NCBI GenBank assembly: GCA_016786845.1
Contig: JAEUVB010000011.1
Span: 62,001 to 126,000 of the forward strand
DNA: 64,000 nt
Source of the DNA: Chitinophagaceae bacterium
GTDB lineage: Bacteria; Bacteroidota; Bacteroidia; Chitinophagales; Chitinophagaceae
Reading direction: 5' to 3'
A program made the translations under genes and the position numbers. The notes under the pieces were generated by a model. It made no database searches and was not told where the DNA came from. It saw only the letters and a program-made list of their open reading frames with translations. This document shows positions 8,201-16,023 of the stretch, piece by piece (position 1 is the stretch's first letter; every line of letters starts with the position of its first letter).

Positions 8201-9876
8201 TGGGCGTTGGGCTCAGTGGTGTGGCATCGGGTCCGCAGAATAAAATGGAACTGAACACGACCGCGGGTTCTCCTTATTTTGGTTCGCCAAATGGCAGCAG
8301 CGGACTTCGTTTTAGAAATATGACATCTGCAAATACTCCCTTAGCGACAGCTTTTAATGGCGTATTAAGTGTCGACAATAACGGGGACGTGATACTTGTA
8401 CAAGATAAAACAGGAAGCAGTGGCGGTGGTGTAGGCAGCTATTGTGGTACTGCTCCTAATCCACTGACCTTTCATTACAGAGTACCACTTAATACCTTTG
8501 ATTACTATTTCGACGGTGATGGTCCAATGACTGACAAGGTGAATATCGGATATCCTTGTGGCAGTTTTCCTTTGAAAGGTAAATTAAATGTGACTACGGC
8601 TTTTCAAACGGATCCTACGGTAGGAAGTCAGGAAAGCTATTCAATCTATGCAACCAATACCAATAATGCCATGTTTTCTTCCAATACAGGTGTATACGGA
8701 GAAGCGACGGCAACTGCACCGGCAACAGATGCTACGGGTGTATGGGGTAAGGCCAGTTCTACCCGCCGAACCATTGGAGTATGGGGACAGGGTGGAATTG
8801 CCTTAGGAACTTCTTATGGAGGTGTATTCGATGCCCTGACTCCTGCTAACCTGGTCAATCAAGCGTTGAAAGTAGAAGCAGAGAATGGAGTCAATACGAA
8901 TATAGGCATGACCGCTTCGGCTACAGGCGGAACCGTAGCTTTAGGCGGTACGTTTGATGCTTTTAGTGTGGGGCCATTTGTAGAGAATATTGGATTAACA
9001 GGAAGAGCGTTTCCATTTAGCACTTCGAATACGCCAACATATCCCGGTGGAGTTCATATTGGAGTGTATGGACAAGTTCCTAATTCGGTACCTAACATCT
9101 CCTTTGATTATGCAGGATATTTTGACGGAAGAGTCTATATCAATGGGAATGCGATTTCTCCGGGGTATGCAATTACTTCAGATGCTAAATTTAAAAAGAA
9201 CGTACAGGCGTTTGAAAATGGACTGGATATCATTCGACAAATCAAAACCAAAACCTATACCTATGATGTACAGAATAAATTTGGAATACAATTCAGCGAC
9301 AAAAAACAGTATGGTGTGATTGCGCAGGAGGTAGAAAAAGTACTACCCGAACTGATTGTTGAAACACACAAACCTGAAATGAAAGATGCGACGGGCAAAA
9401 CAGTTACTGAAGCGGTAGATTATAAGGCTGTCAATTATGATGCCTTCATTCCTATTCTCATTCGCTCAGTACAACAATTGGAAGAACAAAATGAAAAGCA
9501 AGATAAGTTGATTCGCGAACTGAGTGCTAAATTGGAAGCCTTATCTCCGACCACTAAGCAACATGTAACGCCTTCCAATTTACCTACCCAAACCATCAAC
9601 TTAAGTGATAAATCTACGATAGTTTTAAATCAGAATGTACCGAATCCTTTTGCCGAGAAAACGACCATTAGCTATCACATTCCGGAAGGAACCGGTACAG
9701 CTCAAATCGTGTTTAGTACGTCTGAAGGACGAGTGATTAAAACGGCTGAAATCCGCACTCGAGGTGCCGGCGAATTGACGATTTATGCACAGGATTTGAG
9801 TAGCGGGATATACATCTACACCTTATTTGTAGATGGTAAAGTAGTGGATAGTAAAAGAATGATGAAGACGAATTAG
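5275..9876 (+). CDS. secreted fibre-like protein with S74-type chaperone domain and T9SS sorting domain
   Basis: 1533 residues. Signal peptide (KKLFTFIFALFTTLSQA), then a Gly/Asn/Thr-rich beta region. Next come two long homologous units at about residues 383-722 and 723-1045, each holding short repeats of the type NTFVGxxSGxNNAG / IGxNAGxN that resemble YadA-head or tail-fibre repeats. About residues 1296-1365 form an intramolecular chaperone (peptidase S74-like): TSDAKFKKNVQAFENGLDII and YGVIAQEVEKVLPELI, with the Ser and Lys expected for self-cleavage. A coiled coil follows (IRSVQQLEEQNEKQDK), then a type A T9SS sorting domain (VPNPFAEKTTISYHIPEG ... YTLFVDGKVVDSKRMMK). Probably a trimeric cell-surface fibre or adhesin; the ligand is unknown. 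Confidence 0.85.
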   Translation: MKKLFTFIFALFTTLSQAQVTITQPTTGAPPPPFSSTATLADAAWYRGGNNPVPNTNNIFGTMWPSEVYHYTGGTLKFITTVNAALNNTNFNSTFVASGDGISVAPGAGSAPFATIDLFTGPSNTTFFRLGQASLLQTVNTRVEHIANFNGFWYNATGTGGGNVYTPQYVWNIQQTEKGRLGANGWWRFGNNFAVPVAANNIVEISTQGAPTAPYGVLGSGLRFRNLTSASNIIPNGSNGVNSTKVLTVDINGDVVLTNPNATVLANNGLQVTGGVVQLGGACGNVAQENNAQLQSSRKVKLNKRNLYFTEAVTQNGRIGIGDFPGCVNPGNLVEITKNNTTPSTIGLSGLQLGDLRTGAFVNPANGMALSVNPNGDVILVNASSSSGGVSLCNTAPINNVTKVTAVGTAICQTNITDLFPLGNVGINNTAPNDALDVNIGGGTAGNLDLNNPTSRYEINDSSILWHKGNSTNLYVGILAGDATGPGFGNGDSNTVVGYQAGSGLPFLGQKNVLLGSQAGFGMWTSYNNTYAGHQAGYNSLYVNNNTYLGAYAGYNNAPGADENVLIGYNAGYNMSGLHNVCIGNNSGFNNAGFQNTFVGLNSGTVNVGGAFNVSLGGGSGPGLPNLNNSIAIGNGSSVMNSNHMILGDNSINVGIGLSGLAAGPQNKLEIRTTTGSPYFGSVNGSSGLRFRNMTSANTPITTTFPGVLSVDANGDVILVNPPASSSSVTLCNTAPINNVVKVTAIGTALCETNITDMFPLGTVGINNTSPNDALDVNIGGGSAGNLDLNNTNSAYEINDTAMLLHKGNSTNLFVGSEAGALIPSGPGFGDNNTVIGKRAHSTQPMMGQNSTFVGYQAGMNASMLNNSTHIGAGAGQNNAIGADENTIVGWNAGFNNAGLHNVFIGNLSGFNNAGFQNTFVGIGSGQLNINGAHNVSIGGGSGPLTGNLNNSIAIGNAANTTTSNTMILGDNAVNVGVGLSGVASGPQNKMELNTTAGSPYFGSPNGSSGLRFRNMTSANTPLATAFNGVLSVDNNGDVILVQDKTGSSGGGVGSYCGTAPNPLTFHYRVPLNTFDYYFDGDGPMTDKVNIGYPCGSFPLKGKLNVTTAFQTDPTVGSQESYSIYATNTNNAMFSSNTGVYGEATATAPATDATGVWGKASSTRRTIGVWGQGGIALGTSYGGVFDALTPANLVNQALKVEAENGVNTNIGMTASATGGTVALGGTFDAFSVGPFVENIGLTGRAFPFSTSNTPTYPGGVHIGVYGQVPNSVPNISFDYAGYFDGRVYINGNAISPGYAITSDAKFKKNVQAFENGLDIIRQIKTKTYTYDVQNKFGIQFSDKKQYGVIAQEVEKVLPELIVETHKPEMKDATGKTVTEAVDYKAVNYDAFIPILIRSVQQLEEQNEKQDKLIRELSAKLEALSPTTKQHVTPSNLPTQTINLSDKSTIVLNQNVPNPFAEKTTISYHIPEGTGTAQIVFSTSEGRVIKTAEIRTRGAGELTIYAQDLSSGIYIYTLFVDGKVVDSKRMMKTN
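6424..8410 (+). repeat. two ~1 kb tandem coding repeats inside the fibre gene
   Basis: Unit 1 starts near 6424 and unit 2 near 7444. Both begin with a Ser run, then xLCNTAPINNVxKVTAxGTA, then NDALDVNIGGG, and end with SGLRFRNMTSANTP and SVDxNGDVILV. Protein identity is high, while many third codon positions differ, so this is an old duplication kept by selection. Confidence 0.85.
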
Positions 9877-9893
9877 TGAGTACTAAGTACTAG

Positions 9894-9932
9894 CAGCCAT
9901 TATGAATGAGTCCTACTCGTTCATAATGGCTG
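9894..9932. terminator. bidirectional hairpin terminator
   Basis: CAGCCATTATGAAxGAGT and ACTCxTTCATAATGGCTG form a near-perfect inverted repeat around a three-base loop. It sits between the convergent fibre gene and helicase gene. T runs are weak (TTCTCTTTTC on the plus side). Confidence 0.7.
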
Positions 9933-9951
9933 TTCTCTTTTCAACAATCCA

Positions 9952-11169
9952 TTATTTCTTTTTAAAATTTCTTCGCTTTTGTTGTGGGCGACTATTATGA
10001 CCGGAGGATCGACGCTTTCGAGGCTCATAAGCGGGGCCTGAGCCTAAATGAGCGGGCAGGGGACTTTTGTTGATCGTCTTTTCCAACAACTCTTCGATCT
10101 CTAAAAATTGATTCTGTTCCTTTTCATTGATGAAGGTATAGGCTATACCACTTGTTTCAGCACGTGCAGTGCGACCAATCCGGTGTACATAATCTTCTCC
10201 ATCATTGGGTACGTCGTAATTGATCACCAATTCTATATCTTCAATGTCTATACCTCTAGAAACGATATCTGTGGCTACTAAAACGGGGAGTCGTTTGCTT
10301 TTGAAATCCATGAGTACTTGTTCGCGAGCAGCCTGATCCAAATCTGAATGCATTTGATCTGCTTTGATGCCGGCGCGTTTTAAATCATTGGTCAACTGCT
10401 TTACATTTTGTTTGCGTGAGCAGAAGATTATCACACTCTTAAATGAACCGGTTTTTAGGATATGGGTGACTAAGGGAATTTTTTGAGCATCATAAACGAC
10501 AAAAGCTTCTTGTTGGATTTTATCCGGTGGTTTGGAAATACTGATGTTGATTTCAGCCGGATTTTTCAAAATCTTTTTGGCCAACTCTCTAATTTTAGAT
10601 GGCATGGTGGCAGAGAATAATAGACTTTGTCGGGTAGGGGCTGTAAAGTTGATGATCTTCATAATATCATCAACAAAACCCATATCCAACATACGATCGG
10701 CTTCATCGAGCACGAGATATTTCAAGTGTTTGAGATTTACATATCCCATATTCAGGTGGGAAATCATTTTACCGGGTGTGCAAATGATAAGGTCTACTCC
10801 TTTAGTTAATGCTCGTTTTTCTTCTACAAAAGCATTGCCGTCTCCGCCTCCATATATTGCAATGGAACTGACTCCGGTAAAATAAGAAAGACCTTCCATA
10901 TGTTGGGAGATTTGAATGGCGAGTTCACGCGTGGGAACAATCACCATTGCACTGATATGATTGGCCTGGCTGTCTGTAATTAGTTTATGAATGAGGGGTA
11001 GCAGGAATGCGGCTGTTTTGCCGGTACCGGTTTGTGCTGAAGCAATGATATCTCTGCCTTGCAGGATTAATGGGATCACTTGCTCCTGTACAGCGGTAGC
11101 TGTTTGGTAACCGCTGGCTTCTATGCCTTCAGCCAATGAAGGGTGGAAATGAAATTCTGTAAAATTCAA
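9952..11169 (-). CDS. DEAD-box ATP-dependent RNA helicase, RhlE-like
   Basis: Superfamily 2 RNA helicase of 405 residues. It shows the Q motif (TATAVQEQVIP), Walker A AQTGTGKT (45-52), PTRELA (79-84), TPGK (131-134), DEAD (155-158), SAT (186-188) and the C-terminal core motif VHRIGRTAR. A short basic tail follows (EPRKRRSSGHNSRPQQKRR), as in RhlE-type enzymes that act in ribosome assembly or RNA decay at low temperature. Which of the several Bacteroidota paralogues it is cannot be decided. A TACCTTCG element lies 20 bases upstream of the ATG, and the gene is likely transcribed alone. Confidence 0.92.
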   Translation of the reverse strand: MNFTEFHFHPSLAEGIEASGYQTATAVQEQVIPLILQGRDIIASAQTGTGKTAAFLLPLIHKLITDSQANHISAMVIVPTRELAIQISQHMEGLSYFTGVSSIAIYGGGDGNAFVEEKRALTKGVDLIICTPGKMISHLNMGYVNLKHLKYLVLDEADRMLDMGFVDDIMKIINFTAPTRQSLLFSATMPSKIRELAKKILKNPAEINISISKPPDKIQQEAFVVYDAQKIPLVTHILKTGSFKSVIIFCSRKQNVKQLTNDLKRAGIKADQMHSDLDQAAREQVLMDFKSKRLPVLVATDIVSRGIDIEDIELVINYDVPNDGEDYVHRIGRTARAETSGIAYTFINEKEQNQFLEIEELLEKTINKSPLPAHLGSGPAYEPRKRRSSGHNSRPQQKRRNFKKK

Positions 11170-11188
11170 TGAATAATAATTTGAATGC

Positions 11189-11196
11189 CGAAGGTA
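11189..11196 (-). promoter_or_regulatory. -7 element TACCTTCG of the helicase gene
   Basis: A TAnnTTCG variant of the Bacteroidota -7 motif on the minus strand, 19-20 bases before the helicase ATG at 11169. No clear -33 TTTG. Confidence 0.45.
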
Positions 11197-11257
11197 ATCA
11201 ATTAAGGGCTAAGAATTCACTCATAGGGTGTTAAGTAAATGGAGGTCATTACCTTAC

Positions 11258-11290
11258 AAAAAAAGCCCGGAACCAATGTCCGGGCTTTTT
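11258..11290 (-). terminator. terminator after secDF
   Basis: Hairpin AAAGCCCGGA/TCCGGGCTTT with a seven-base loop and an A run on the plus strand (a T run in the minus-strand transcript), 17 bases past the secDF stop. Both sides carry A/T runs, so it could work in both directions. Confidence 0.8.
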
Positions 11291-11306
11291 GATAGGATAA
11301 TATGAA

Positions 11307-14300
11307 TTAGGCCATCTTCTTGAGTTCTTCAATACGTTTTTCTTTATCTTCTTCCTGAGTCAGTCGATCTGATTTATCCAAATCGACCAAAATAGGAGCG
11401 GCAACAAAGATTGAAGAATATGTACCTGTAACCACACCAATCATCATCGCGAATGCAAAACCACGAGTTACTTCACCACCGAAGATGAAGAGGATTAATA
11501 AGGTTAAGAATACCGTTAATGAGGTCATGATGGTACGACTTAAGGTATCATTGATTGCTGCATTAATGACATCTGTTTTAGATGAACCAGGGCGCTTACG
11601 GAAATACTCACGGATACGATCAAATACAATCACGGTATCATTCATGGAGAATCCAATTACGGTCAACACCGCTGCAATGAAATGTTGGTCTATTTCCAAA
11701 GCAAATGGTACAATGCGTCTCATGAAGGAGAATACGGCCAAAGTAACCAATACGTCATGTACGAGAGCCACCAAAGTACCGACTGAATACTGCCATTTAC
11801 GGAAACGTATGAATATATAAATTGCAATAAGTAAAAGTGACCAGAATGTCGCCCAATAAGCTCCGGTTTTCAAATCATCAGAGATGGTAGGTAAAACTGT
11901 TTGAGAGCTTAAAATGTATTTACTTTTAAATTCAGATTCAGGAACTTCTGATTTAACATATCCGGCCTTTTTCAAAGCTTCATACAACTTAGACTGAACT
12001 TCCTGTTCAACCGTATTTGAAGGGTCTTTGATTTTATAAGCGGTGGTAATGTTAACCTGGTTCTGAGTACCAATCGTTTTTACGATCGGGAATTCTTCGA
12101 AAGTCGGTTTAAGCAATTCACGGATTTCGCTGGTTTTTGCATTTTTATCTAAACGTACGGTAAAGCTGCGACCACCGGCAAATTCAACGCCATAATCAAA
12201 ACCATTGAAAATCGCACCAACACCTGCAAGCAAAACGATGATAGAGATCACATAAGCCTTTTTGCGCCATTCGATAAAATGGAAATGGAATCTACCAAAG
12301 ATCTTATCTGAAATGGTTGTGAAATAATTAAAATGTTTACCGCCTTTCATACGGATATCTGTAATCAGACGAGATACCAGGATTCCACAGAACAGGGATA
12401 ACAGAATACCTAAAATTTGGGTCGTCGCAAATCCTAATACCGGACCTAATCCAAAGATAAACAGGATAACGGCTGTCATTAATACTGTAATGTGACCATC
12501 CAATACCGGATTCAAAGAACGACGATAACCTTCATTCACTGCAATGTCATGTGGTTTGCCCAATCGGAGTTCTTCCTTGATTCTTTCAAAGATGATTACG
12601 TTGGTATCAACGGCCATACCAATGGTTAATACCAAACCGGCAATACCTGCAGCCGTTAATGTGGCATGTAATGCAGCCAACACACCAACCGTAAACAAGA
12701 GATTCAAGATCAACGCAATATTGGCAACCCATCCTGCGGTATTATAGTAAATCAGCATTAAGATGAAAATCACACCAAATGCAATCAGGAATGACAATAG
12801 ACCGCCATTCACCGCTTCCTGACCTAATGTAGGTCCGACCACTTGTTCTTGAACGATTTTAGCCGGAGCAGGGAGTTTACCTGTTTTCAGAATGTTTGCA
12901 AGATCTTTTGCTTCTTCCACAGTAAAACTACCGGTGATATTAGAATTACCACCTGCAATTTTTTCACTAGGAGCCGGGGCAGAATAAACGATATCATCCA
13001 AAACGATGGCGATTGGTTTGCCCACATTATCACCGGTCAACTTTTCCCATGTACGGGCACCGACAGCATCCATGCTCATAGTTACATCCGGTTGTCCGGA
13101 AACACGATCATAGTCCTGACGAGTATCTGTAATATGTTCACCGCCTAATTTTGGATCAGATAATCCCGGGCGGGTTTTGATGGCATAAAGAATACATATT
13201 TTTTCTTTTTCACGTAATTCTTTATCCGCAATTCCGTAGTAGAACTTGAGATTTTTAGGAAATTGGTTTCTAACCACATCCATTGCGAGATATTTATTCA
13301 GTTGCTGGGTATCGCGCAAATAAACATAAGAAACACGAGCTTCGTTGATGATCTCACCGGTTTTAGGGTTCTGACGAACTTCAAATCCACCTAAGAGGAA
13401 ACTACGTAGCGGATTATCCTTTCTCATCTTAGCAATCTTTTGTTCATCGGTCATACCTGCTGTACTGGTATCATTTGCATTCGCATTGGTATCCGAATTT
13501 GCACCCATTAATGAGGTCAGCGATGTATCTTTTGCCGCTTGCTTGGCTGTATCTGCACCGGTTAAGGCCGCAGTCATAGAGGTGTCTTTTACACCGGATA
13601 AAAAGGCCTTTAGTTCTTCATCCGCTTTGATGATGCTTTGAGCAATTTCATGCTGAGACCAAGTCTCCCAGAATTCTAATTTAGCGGTAGCTTGTAAATA
13701 ACGGCGAACACGCTCAGGATTATTAACACCGGCCAGTTCAACACTAATGATACCGCGATTCTCATCCAGGTTTACAGTAGGTTGAGCAACACCAAATTTA
13801 TCAATACGGGTAAGGAGCACGCGATAAGTACGTTGAATGGCATCTTTAGATTCTGTGCGAATTTTCGCTAATACTTTATCGTTAGGAGAATTAAAATCAA
13901 TATCTTTTGAACCAGGTTTTGCAAAAAGCGTCGCAAGTTTAGCTCCCGGATTTACTTTGTTATATGCTTCATTAAACAAAGTAATAAAATCAGCCTGACT
14001 ATTGGCTTTCATTTTATTCGCTTCAGCCAGGGCAGCATTCAGCATAGGATCCTTAGGATTTACACTCATACTGCGAACTAAGTCATCCAGACTCACTTCC
14101 AGAATTACATTCATTCCACCTTGAAGATCAAGACCTAAATTCAATTCTTGTTCTTTCGCTTCCTGATAAGTGTAATTAGTCACCAACAGATTGTAAATCT
14201 TTTTGTTGGAAAGACTGTCCAGATTAAATCTTAATTTATCATCAATAGCCAACTTCAAAGCCTCACCACTCAGCGAAGGATTATCTTTCTTGACCAGAGA

Positions 14301-14420
14301 TTCTACCTTGGCGGCTTCTTTCTTTTCGAAATTCCTAACAACGAATGTAAAGGACAACTGGAAAAGAGAAATGAGTATCAGTGCTATCGTGAATAGTCTT
14401 ATCAAACCTTTTAATTGCAT
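11307..14420 (-). CDS. secDF: protein translocase subunit SecDF (fused)
   Basis: Proton-driven accessory subunit of the Sec translocon, fused as usual in Bacteroidota; 1037 residues. The SecD half has TM1, the periplasmic P1 region (NLGLDLQGGMNVILEV; LEFWETWSQHEIA) with a Thr/Ala/Asp-rich insertion near residues 270-320, and the membrane block TIGMAVDTNVIIFERIKEE. The SecF half follows from about residue 690, with FAGGRSFTVRLDK and GFSMNDTVIVFDRIREYF. The ATG is preceded by TATCTTCG at 14457-14464 and a terminator follows, so it forms a single-gene unit. It acts with YajC (57.1 kb) and the SRP RNA (63.0 kb), both also in this window. Confidence 0.97.
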   Translation of the reverse strand: MQLKGLIRLFTIALILISLFQLSFTFVVRNFEKKEAAKVESLVKKDNPSLSGEALKLAIDDKLRFNLDSLSNKKIYNLLVTNYTYQEAKEQELNLGLDLQGGMNVILEVSLDDLVRSMSVNPKDPMLNAALAEANKMKANSQADFITLFNEAYNKVNPGAKLATLFAKPGSKDIDFNSPNDKVLAKIRTESKDAIQRTYRVLLTRIDKFGVAQPTVNLDENRGIISVELAGVNNPERVRRYLQATAKLEFWETWSQHEIAQSIIKADEELKAFLSGVKDTSMTAALTGADTAKQAAKDTSLTSLMGANSDTNANANDTSTAGMTDEQKIAKMRKDNPLRSFLLGGFEVRQNPKTGEIINEARVSYVYLRDTQQLNKYLAMDVVRNQFPKNLKFYYGIADKELREKEKICILYAIKTRPGLSDPKLGGEHITDTRQDYDRVSGQPDVTMSMDAVGARTWEKLTGDNVGKPIAIVLDDIVYSAPAPSEKIAGGNSNITGSFTVEEAKDLANILKTGKLPAPAKIVQEQVVGPTLGQEAVNGGLLSFLIAFGVIFILMLIYYNTAGWVANIALILNLLFTVGVLAALHATLTAAGIAGLVLTIGMAVDTNVIIFERIKEELRLGKPHDIAVNEGYRRSLNPVLDGHITVLMTAVILFIFGLGPVLGFATTQILGILLSLFCGILVSRLITDIRMKGGKHFNYFTTISDKIFGRFHFHFIEWRKKAYVISIIVLLAGVGAIFNGFDYGVEFAGGRSFTVRLDKNAKTSEIRELLKPTFEEFPIVKTIGTQNQVNITTAYKIKDPSNTVEQEVQSKLYEALKKAGYVKSEVPESEFKSKYILSSQTVLPTISDDLKTGAYWATFWSLLLIAIYIFIRFRKWQYSVGTLVALVHDVLVTLAVFSFMRRIVPFALEIDQHFIAAVLTVIGFSMNDTVIVFDRIREYFRKRPGSSKTDVINAAINDTLSRTIMTSLTVFLTLLILFIFGGEVTRGFAFAMMIGVVTGTYSSIFVAAPILVDLDKSDRLTQEEDKEKRIEELKKMA

Positions 14421-14456
14421 GTCTTAATCTGGTTTTTTGTATAAATTTTGAACGTG

Positions 14457-14464
14457 CGAAGATA
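14457..14464 (-). promoter_or_regulatory. -7 element TATCTTCG of secDF
   Basis: TAnnTTCG on the minus strand, 36 bases before the secDF ATG at 14420. Confidence 0.45.
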
Positions 14465-14544
14465 CATTTTTTTTCAAATTATGGTAGTCTTTTTAGATAT
14501 TTCAGCAGAAAGGATGATAAAAGATGACATTTAAGTCTAAAATA

Positions 14545-14573
14545 AAAAAAATCCCTGCAATTACAGGGATTTT
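14545..14573 (-). terminator. terminator after the His/Arg-rich exported protein gene
   Basis: Hairpin AATCCCTG-caatta-CAGGGATT with an A run on its plus-strand left side, giving a U tract in the minus-strand transcript. It lies about 20 bases beyond the stop at 14592. Confidence 0.75.
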
Positions 14574-14591
14574 CAAGGACATTAATTTCAG

Positions 14592-14879
14592 TTATCGAAA
14601 CATTCTTGGATGATGTAAGCGATGCAAGGGGGCACGGTGGACAACCACTGGACGACGATGATGGCGGTAGCGAGGTCTTGCTTGACATGCCGGTACCGGT
14701 GCTACGCATGCCCTTCGATTTGGTGCACATCGTGTTCGTGGTGTCGCCGGATGACATGACTGTTTGGAATATCGATCATGGTGTTTGCCATGGCGGCGAT
14801 GCTTTGCATCAGCGGGTTGGTAGGTGAGTAAGGTTCCGGCAAGTATGAGCAGGAAGCTTACCAAAGTGAGTGTTTTCAT
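14592..14879 (-). CDS. small exported His/Arg/Cys-rich protein
   Basis: A 95-residue frame with a convincing signal peptide (MKTLTLVSFLLILAGTLLTY...ADA). The very basic mature part is full of His, Arg and Pro and has four Cys (KHRRHGKHHDRYSKQSC, RRACVAPVPAC, HRLHHPR). The ATG at 14879 is preferred to the in-frame 14912 because the signal peptide begins there. A strong terminator follows, which supports this strand over the overlapping plus-strand frame. I recognise no family. The composition suggests binding of metal, nucleic acid or polyanions, but this is inference only. Confidence 0.6.
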   Translation of the reverse strand: MKTLTLVSFLLILAGTLLTYQPADAKHRRHGKHHDRYSKQSCHPATPRTRCAPNRRACVAPVPACQARPRYRHHRRPVVVHRAPLHRLHHPRMFR

Positions 14880-15051
14880 ATTAAATAATTTACATCTAAG
14901 ACTAAGTGACAAGCCCTGCGTTTATTTTGACCTTGTTTATTAACGAATACTTTTAAATGGATACAGTTAAAGGGCTCTGGTATATTGGTCGTATATGATG
15001 CTATAAAAAAGGCCTTCGTATGGTAAATTACCAGGAGGTATGACTTAAAAT

Positions 15052-15077
15052 AAAAAAACACAGCCGATAGGCTGTGT
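15052..15077 (-). terminator. terminator after the RRM protein gene
   Basis: ACACAGCC-gata-GGCTGTGT hairpin with an A run on its left, so a U tract on the minus strand. It lies 28 bases past the RRM gene stop. Confidence 0.8.
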
Positions 15078-15104
15078 CAGTTCACTCTAGGAGTTAATAA
15101 TGCC

Positions 15105-15347
15105 TTATGCTTTGGCTCGGGCTTCACTGACGCGTAGTGCCAGTCCCATGACTTCTCTTCCGTTTAATGAGTCGATGGCACTTTGAGCATCACCATCAGG
15201 CATTTCAACAAACCCGAAACCGCGGCTTCTGTGTGTTACTTTGTCCATAATGATTTTGCAAGAACTGACTTCACCAAACTCTGCAAAGAGAGCATTGAGT
15301 TCATCCTCTCTCATTTTGAAAGGAATGTTGGAAACATAGATATTCAT
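15105..15347 (-). CDS. RNA recognition motif (RRM) RNA-binding protein
   Basis: An 80-residue protein that is a single RRM: RNP2 is IYVSNI (residues 3-8), and RNP1 is SRGFGFVEM after KIIMDKVTHR, with the aromatic residues that stack on RNA in place. The family is common in cyanobacteria and Bacteroidota and is often linked to cold response or post-transcriptional control. The targets are not known. It lies just downstream of infC on the same strand (46 bases) and has its own terminator, so the two may be co-transcribed. Confidence 0.9.
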   Translation of the reverse strand: MNIYVSNIPFKMREDELNALFAEFGEVSSCKIIMDKVTHRSRGFGFVEMPDGDAQSAIDSLNGREVMGLALRVSEARAKA

Positions 15348-15393
15348 AAAAATAAAAAAATTGAATTGTAAATGTAGGGAATAAATTTTGGAA

Positions 15394-15945
15394 TTATACT
15401 TTTTTCTTCACTTTAGGCGCAAAAATCGCATGCATCCTTTTTCCTTCTAACTTTGGCATTCCTTCTAAAACACCGGACTCTGATAAGCGTTCAGCAAATT
15501 TCAATAAGATTAACTCACCTCTGTCTTTAAACATAATAGCACGTCCCTTGAATTGCACATACGCTTTCACTTTGTTACCGTCTTGCAGAAATTTTTCTGC
15601 ATGTTTGGCTTTAAAGTCAAAATCATGATCATCAGTATTTGGTGTAAAGCGTATTTCCTTGACCTCACTTTTGGAAGCCTTGGCTTTCATTTCCTTTTCT
15701 TTACGTTTCTTCTCGTAAAGGAATTTGTTATAATCAACGGCTCTGCAAACCGGTGGATCTGCATTGGGCGAAATCTCTACTAAGTCTACTTCTAAACTTG
15801 TACAAAGTTCAATGGCTTTATCGATGGTATATACACCGGCTTCTAAATTTTCTCCGACGAGTCGGACTTGTGGCACATCAATTTCACGATTCAGTCGGTG
15901 TTCTCTAACTTTCTTGAAAGGGCGTCTGTTATTTCTTGGCTGCAT
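15394..15945 (-). CDS. infC: translation initiation factor IF-3
   Basis: 183 residues with both IF-3 domains: N-terminal VRLVGENLEAGVYTIDKAIEL and PPVCRAVDYNKFLYEKKRKEKE, and C-terminal KEIRFTPNTDDHDFDFKAKHAEKF...VKAYVQFKGRAIMF. IF-3 binds the 30S subunit and checks start-codon pairing. The start is a normal ATG (15945-15943), not the AUU used for autoregulation in enterobacteria. TACTTTTG lies 19 bases upstream. rpmI and rplT, the usual partners, are not adjacent, and thrS is 23 kb away on the other strand. Confidence 0.96.
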   Translation of the reverse strand: MQPRNNRRPFKKVREHRLNREIDVPQVRLVGENLEAGVYTIDKAIELCTSLEVDLVEISPNADPPVCRAVDYNKFLYEKKRKEKEMKAKASKSEVKEIRFTPNTDDHDFDFKAKHAEKFLQDGNKVKAYVQFKGRAIMFKDRGELILLKFAERLSESGVLEGMPKLEGKRMHAIFAPKVKKKV

Positions 15946-15963
15946 TAATTGTTTTAAGTGTTA

Positions 15964-15971
15964 CAAAAGTA
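15964..15971 (-). promoter_or_regulatory. -7 element TACTTTTG of infC
   Basis: Exact TAnnTTTG on the minus strand, 18 bases before the infC ATG. Confidence 0.6.
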
Positions 15972-16023
15972 TAAGAATTATTCAATAATCAATCGTAGGA
16001 AAAGTATTTTTTGATCTTTTTAT

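Noticed and set aside
14606..14827. 73-codon plus-strand frame opposite the His/Arg-rich exported protein
   Set aside because: No signal peptide, no recognisable family and no promoter. The minus strand has a signal peptide and a matching terminator, so this is the shadow.
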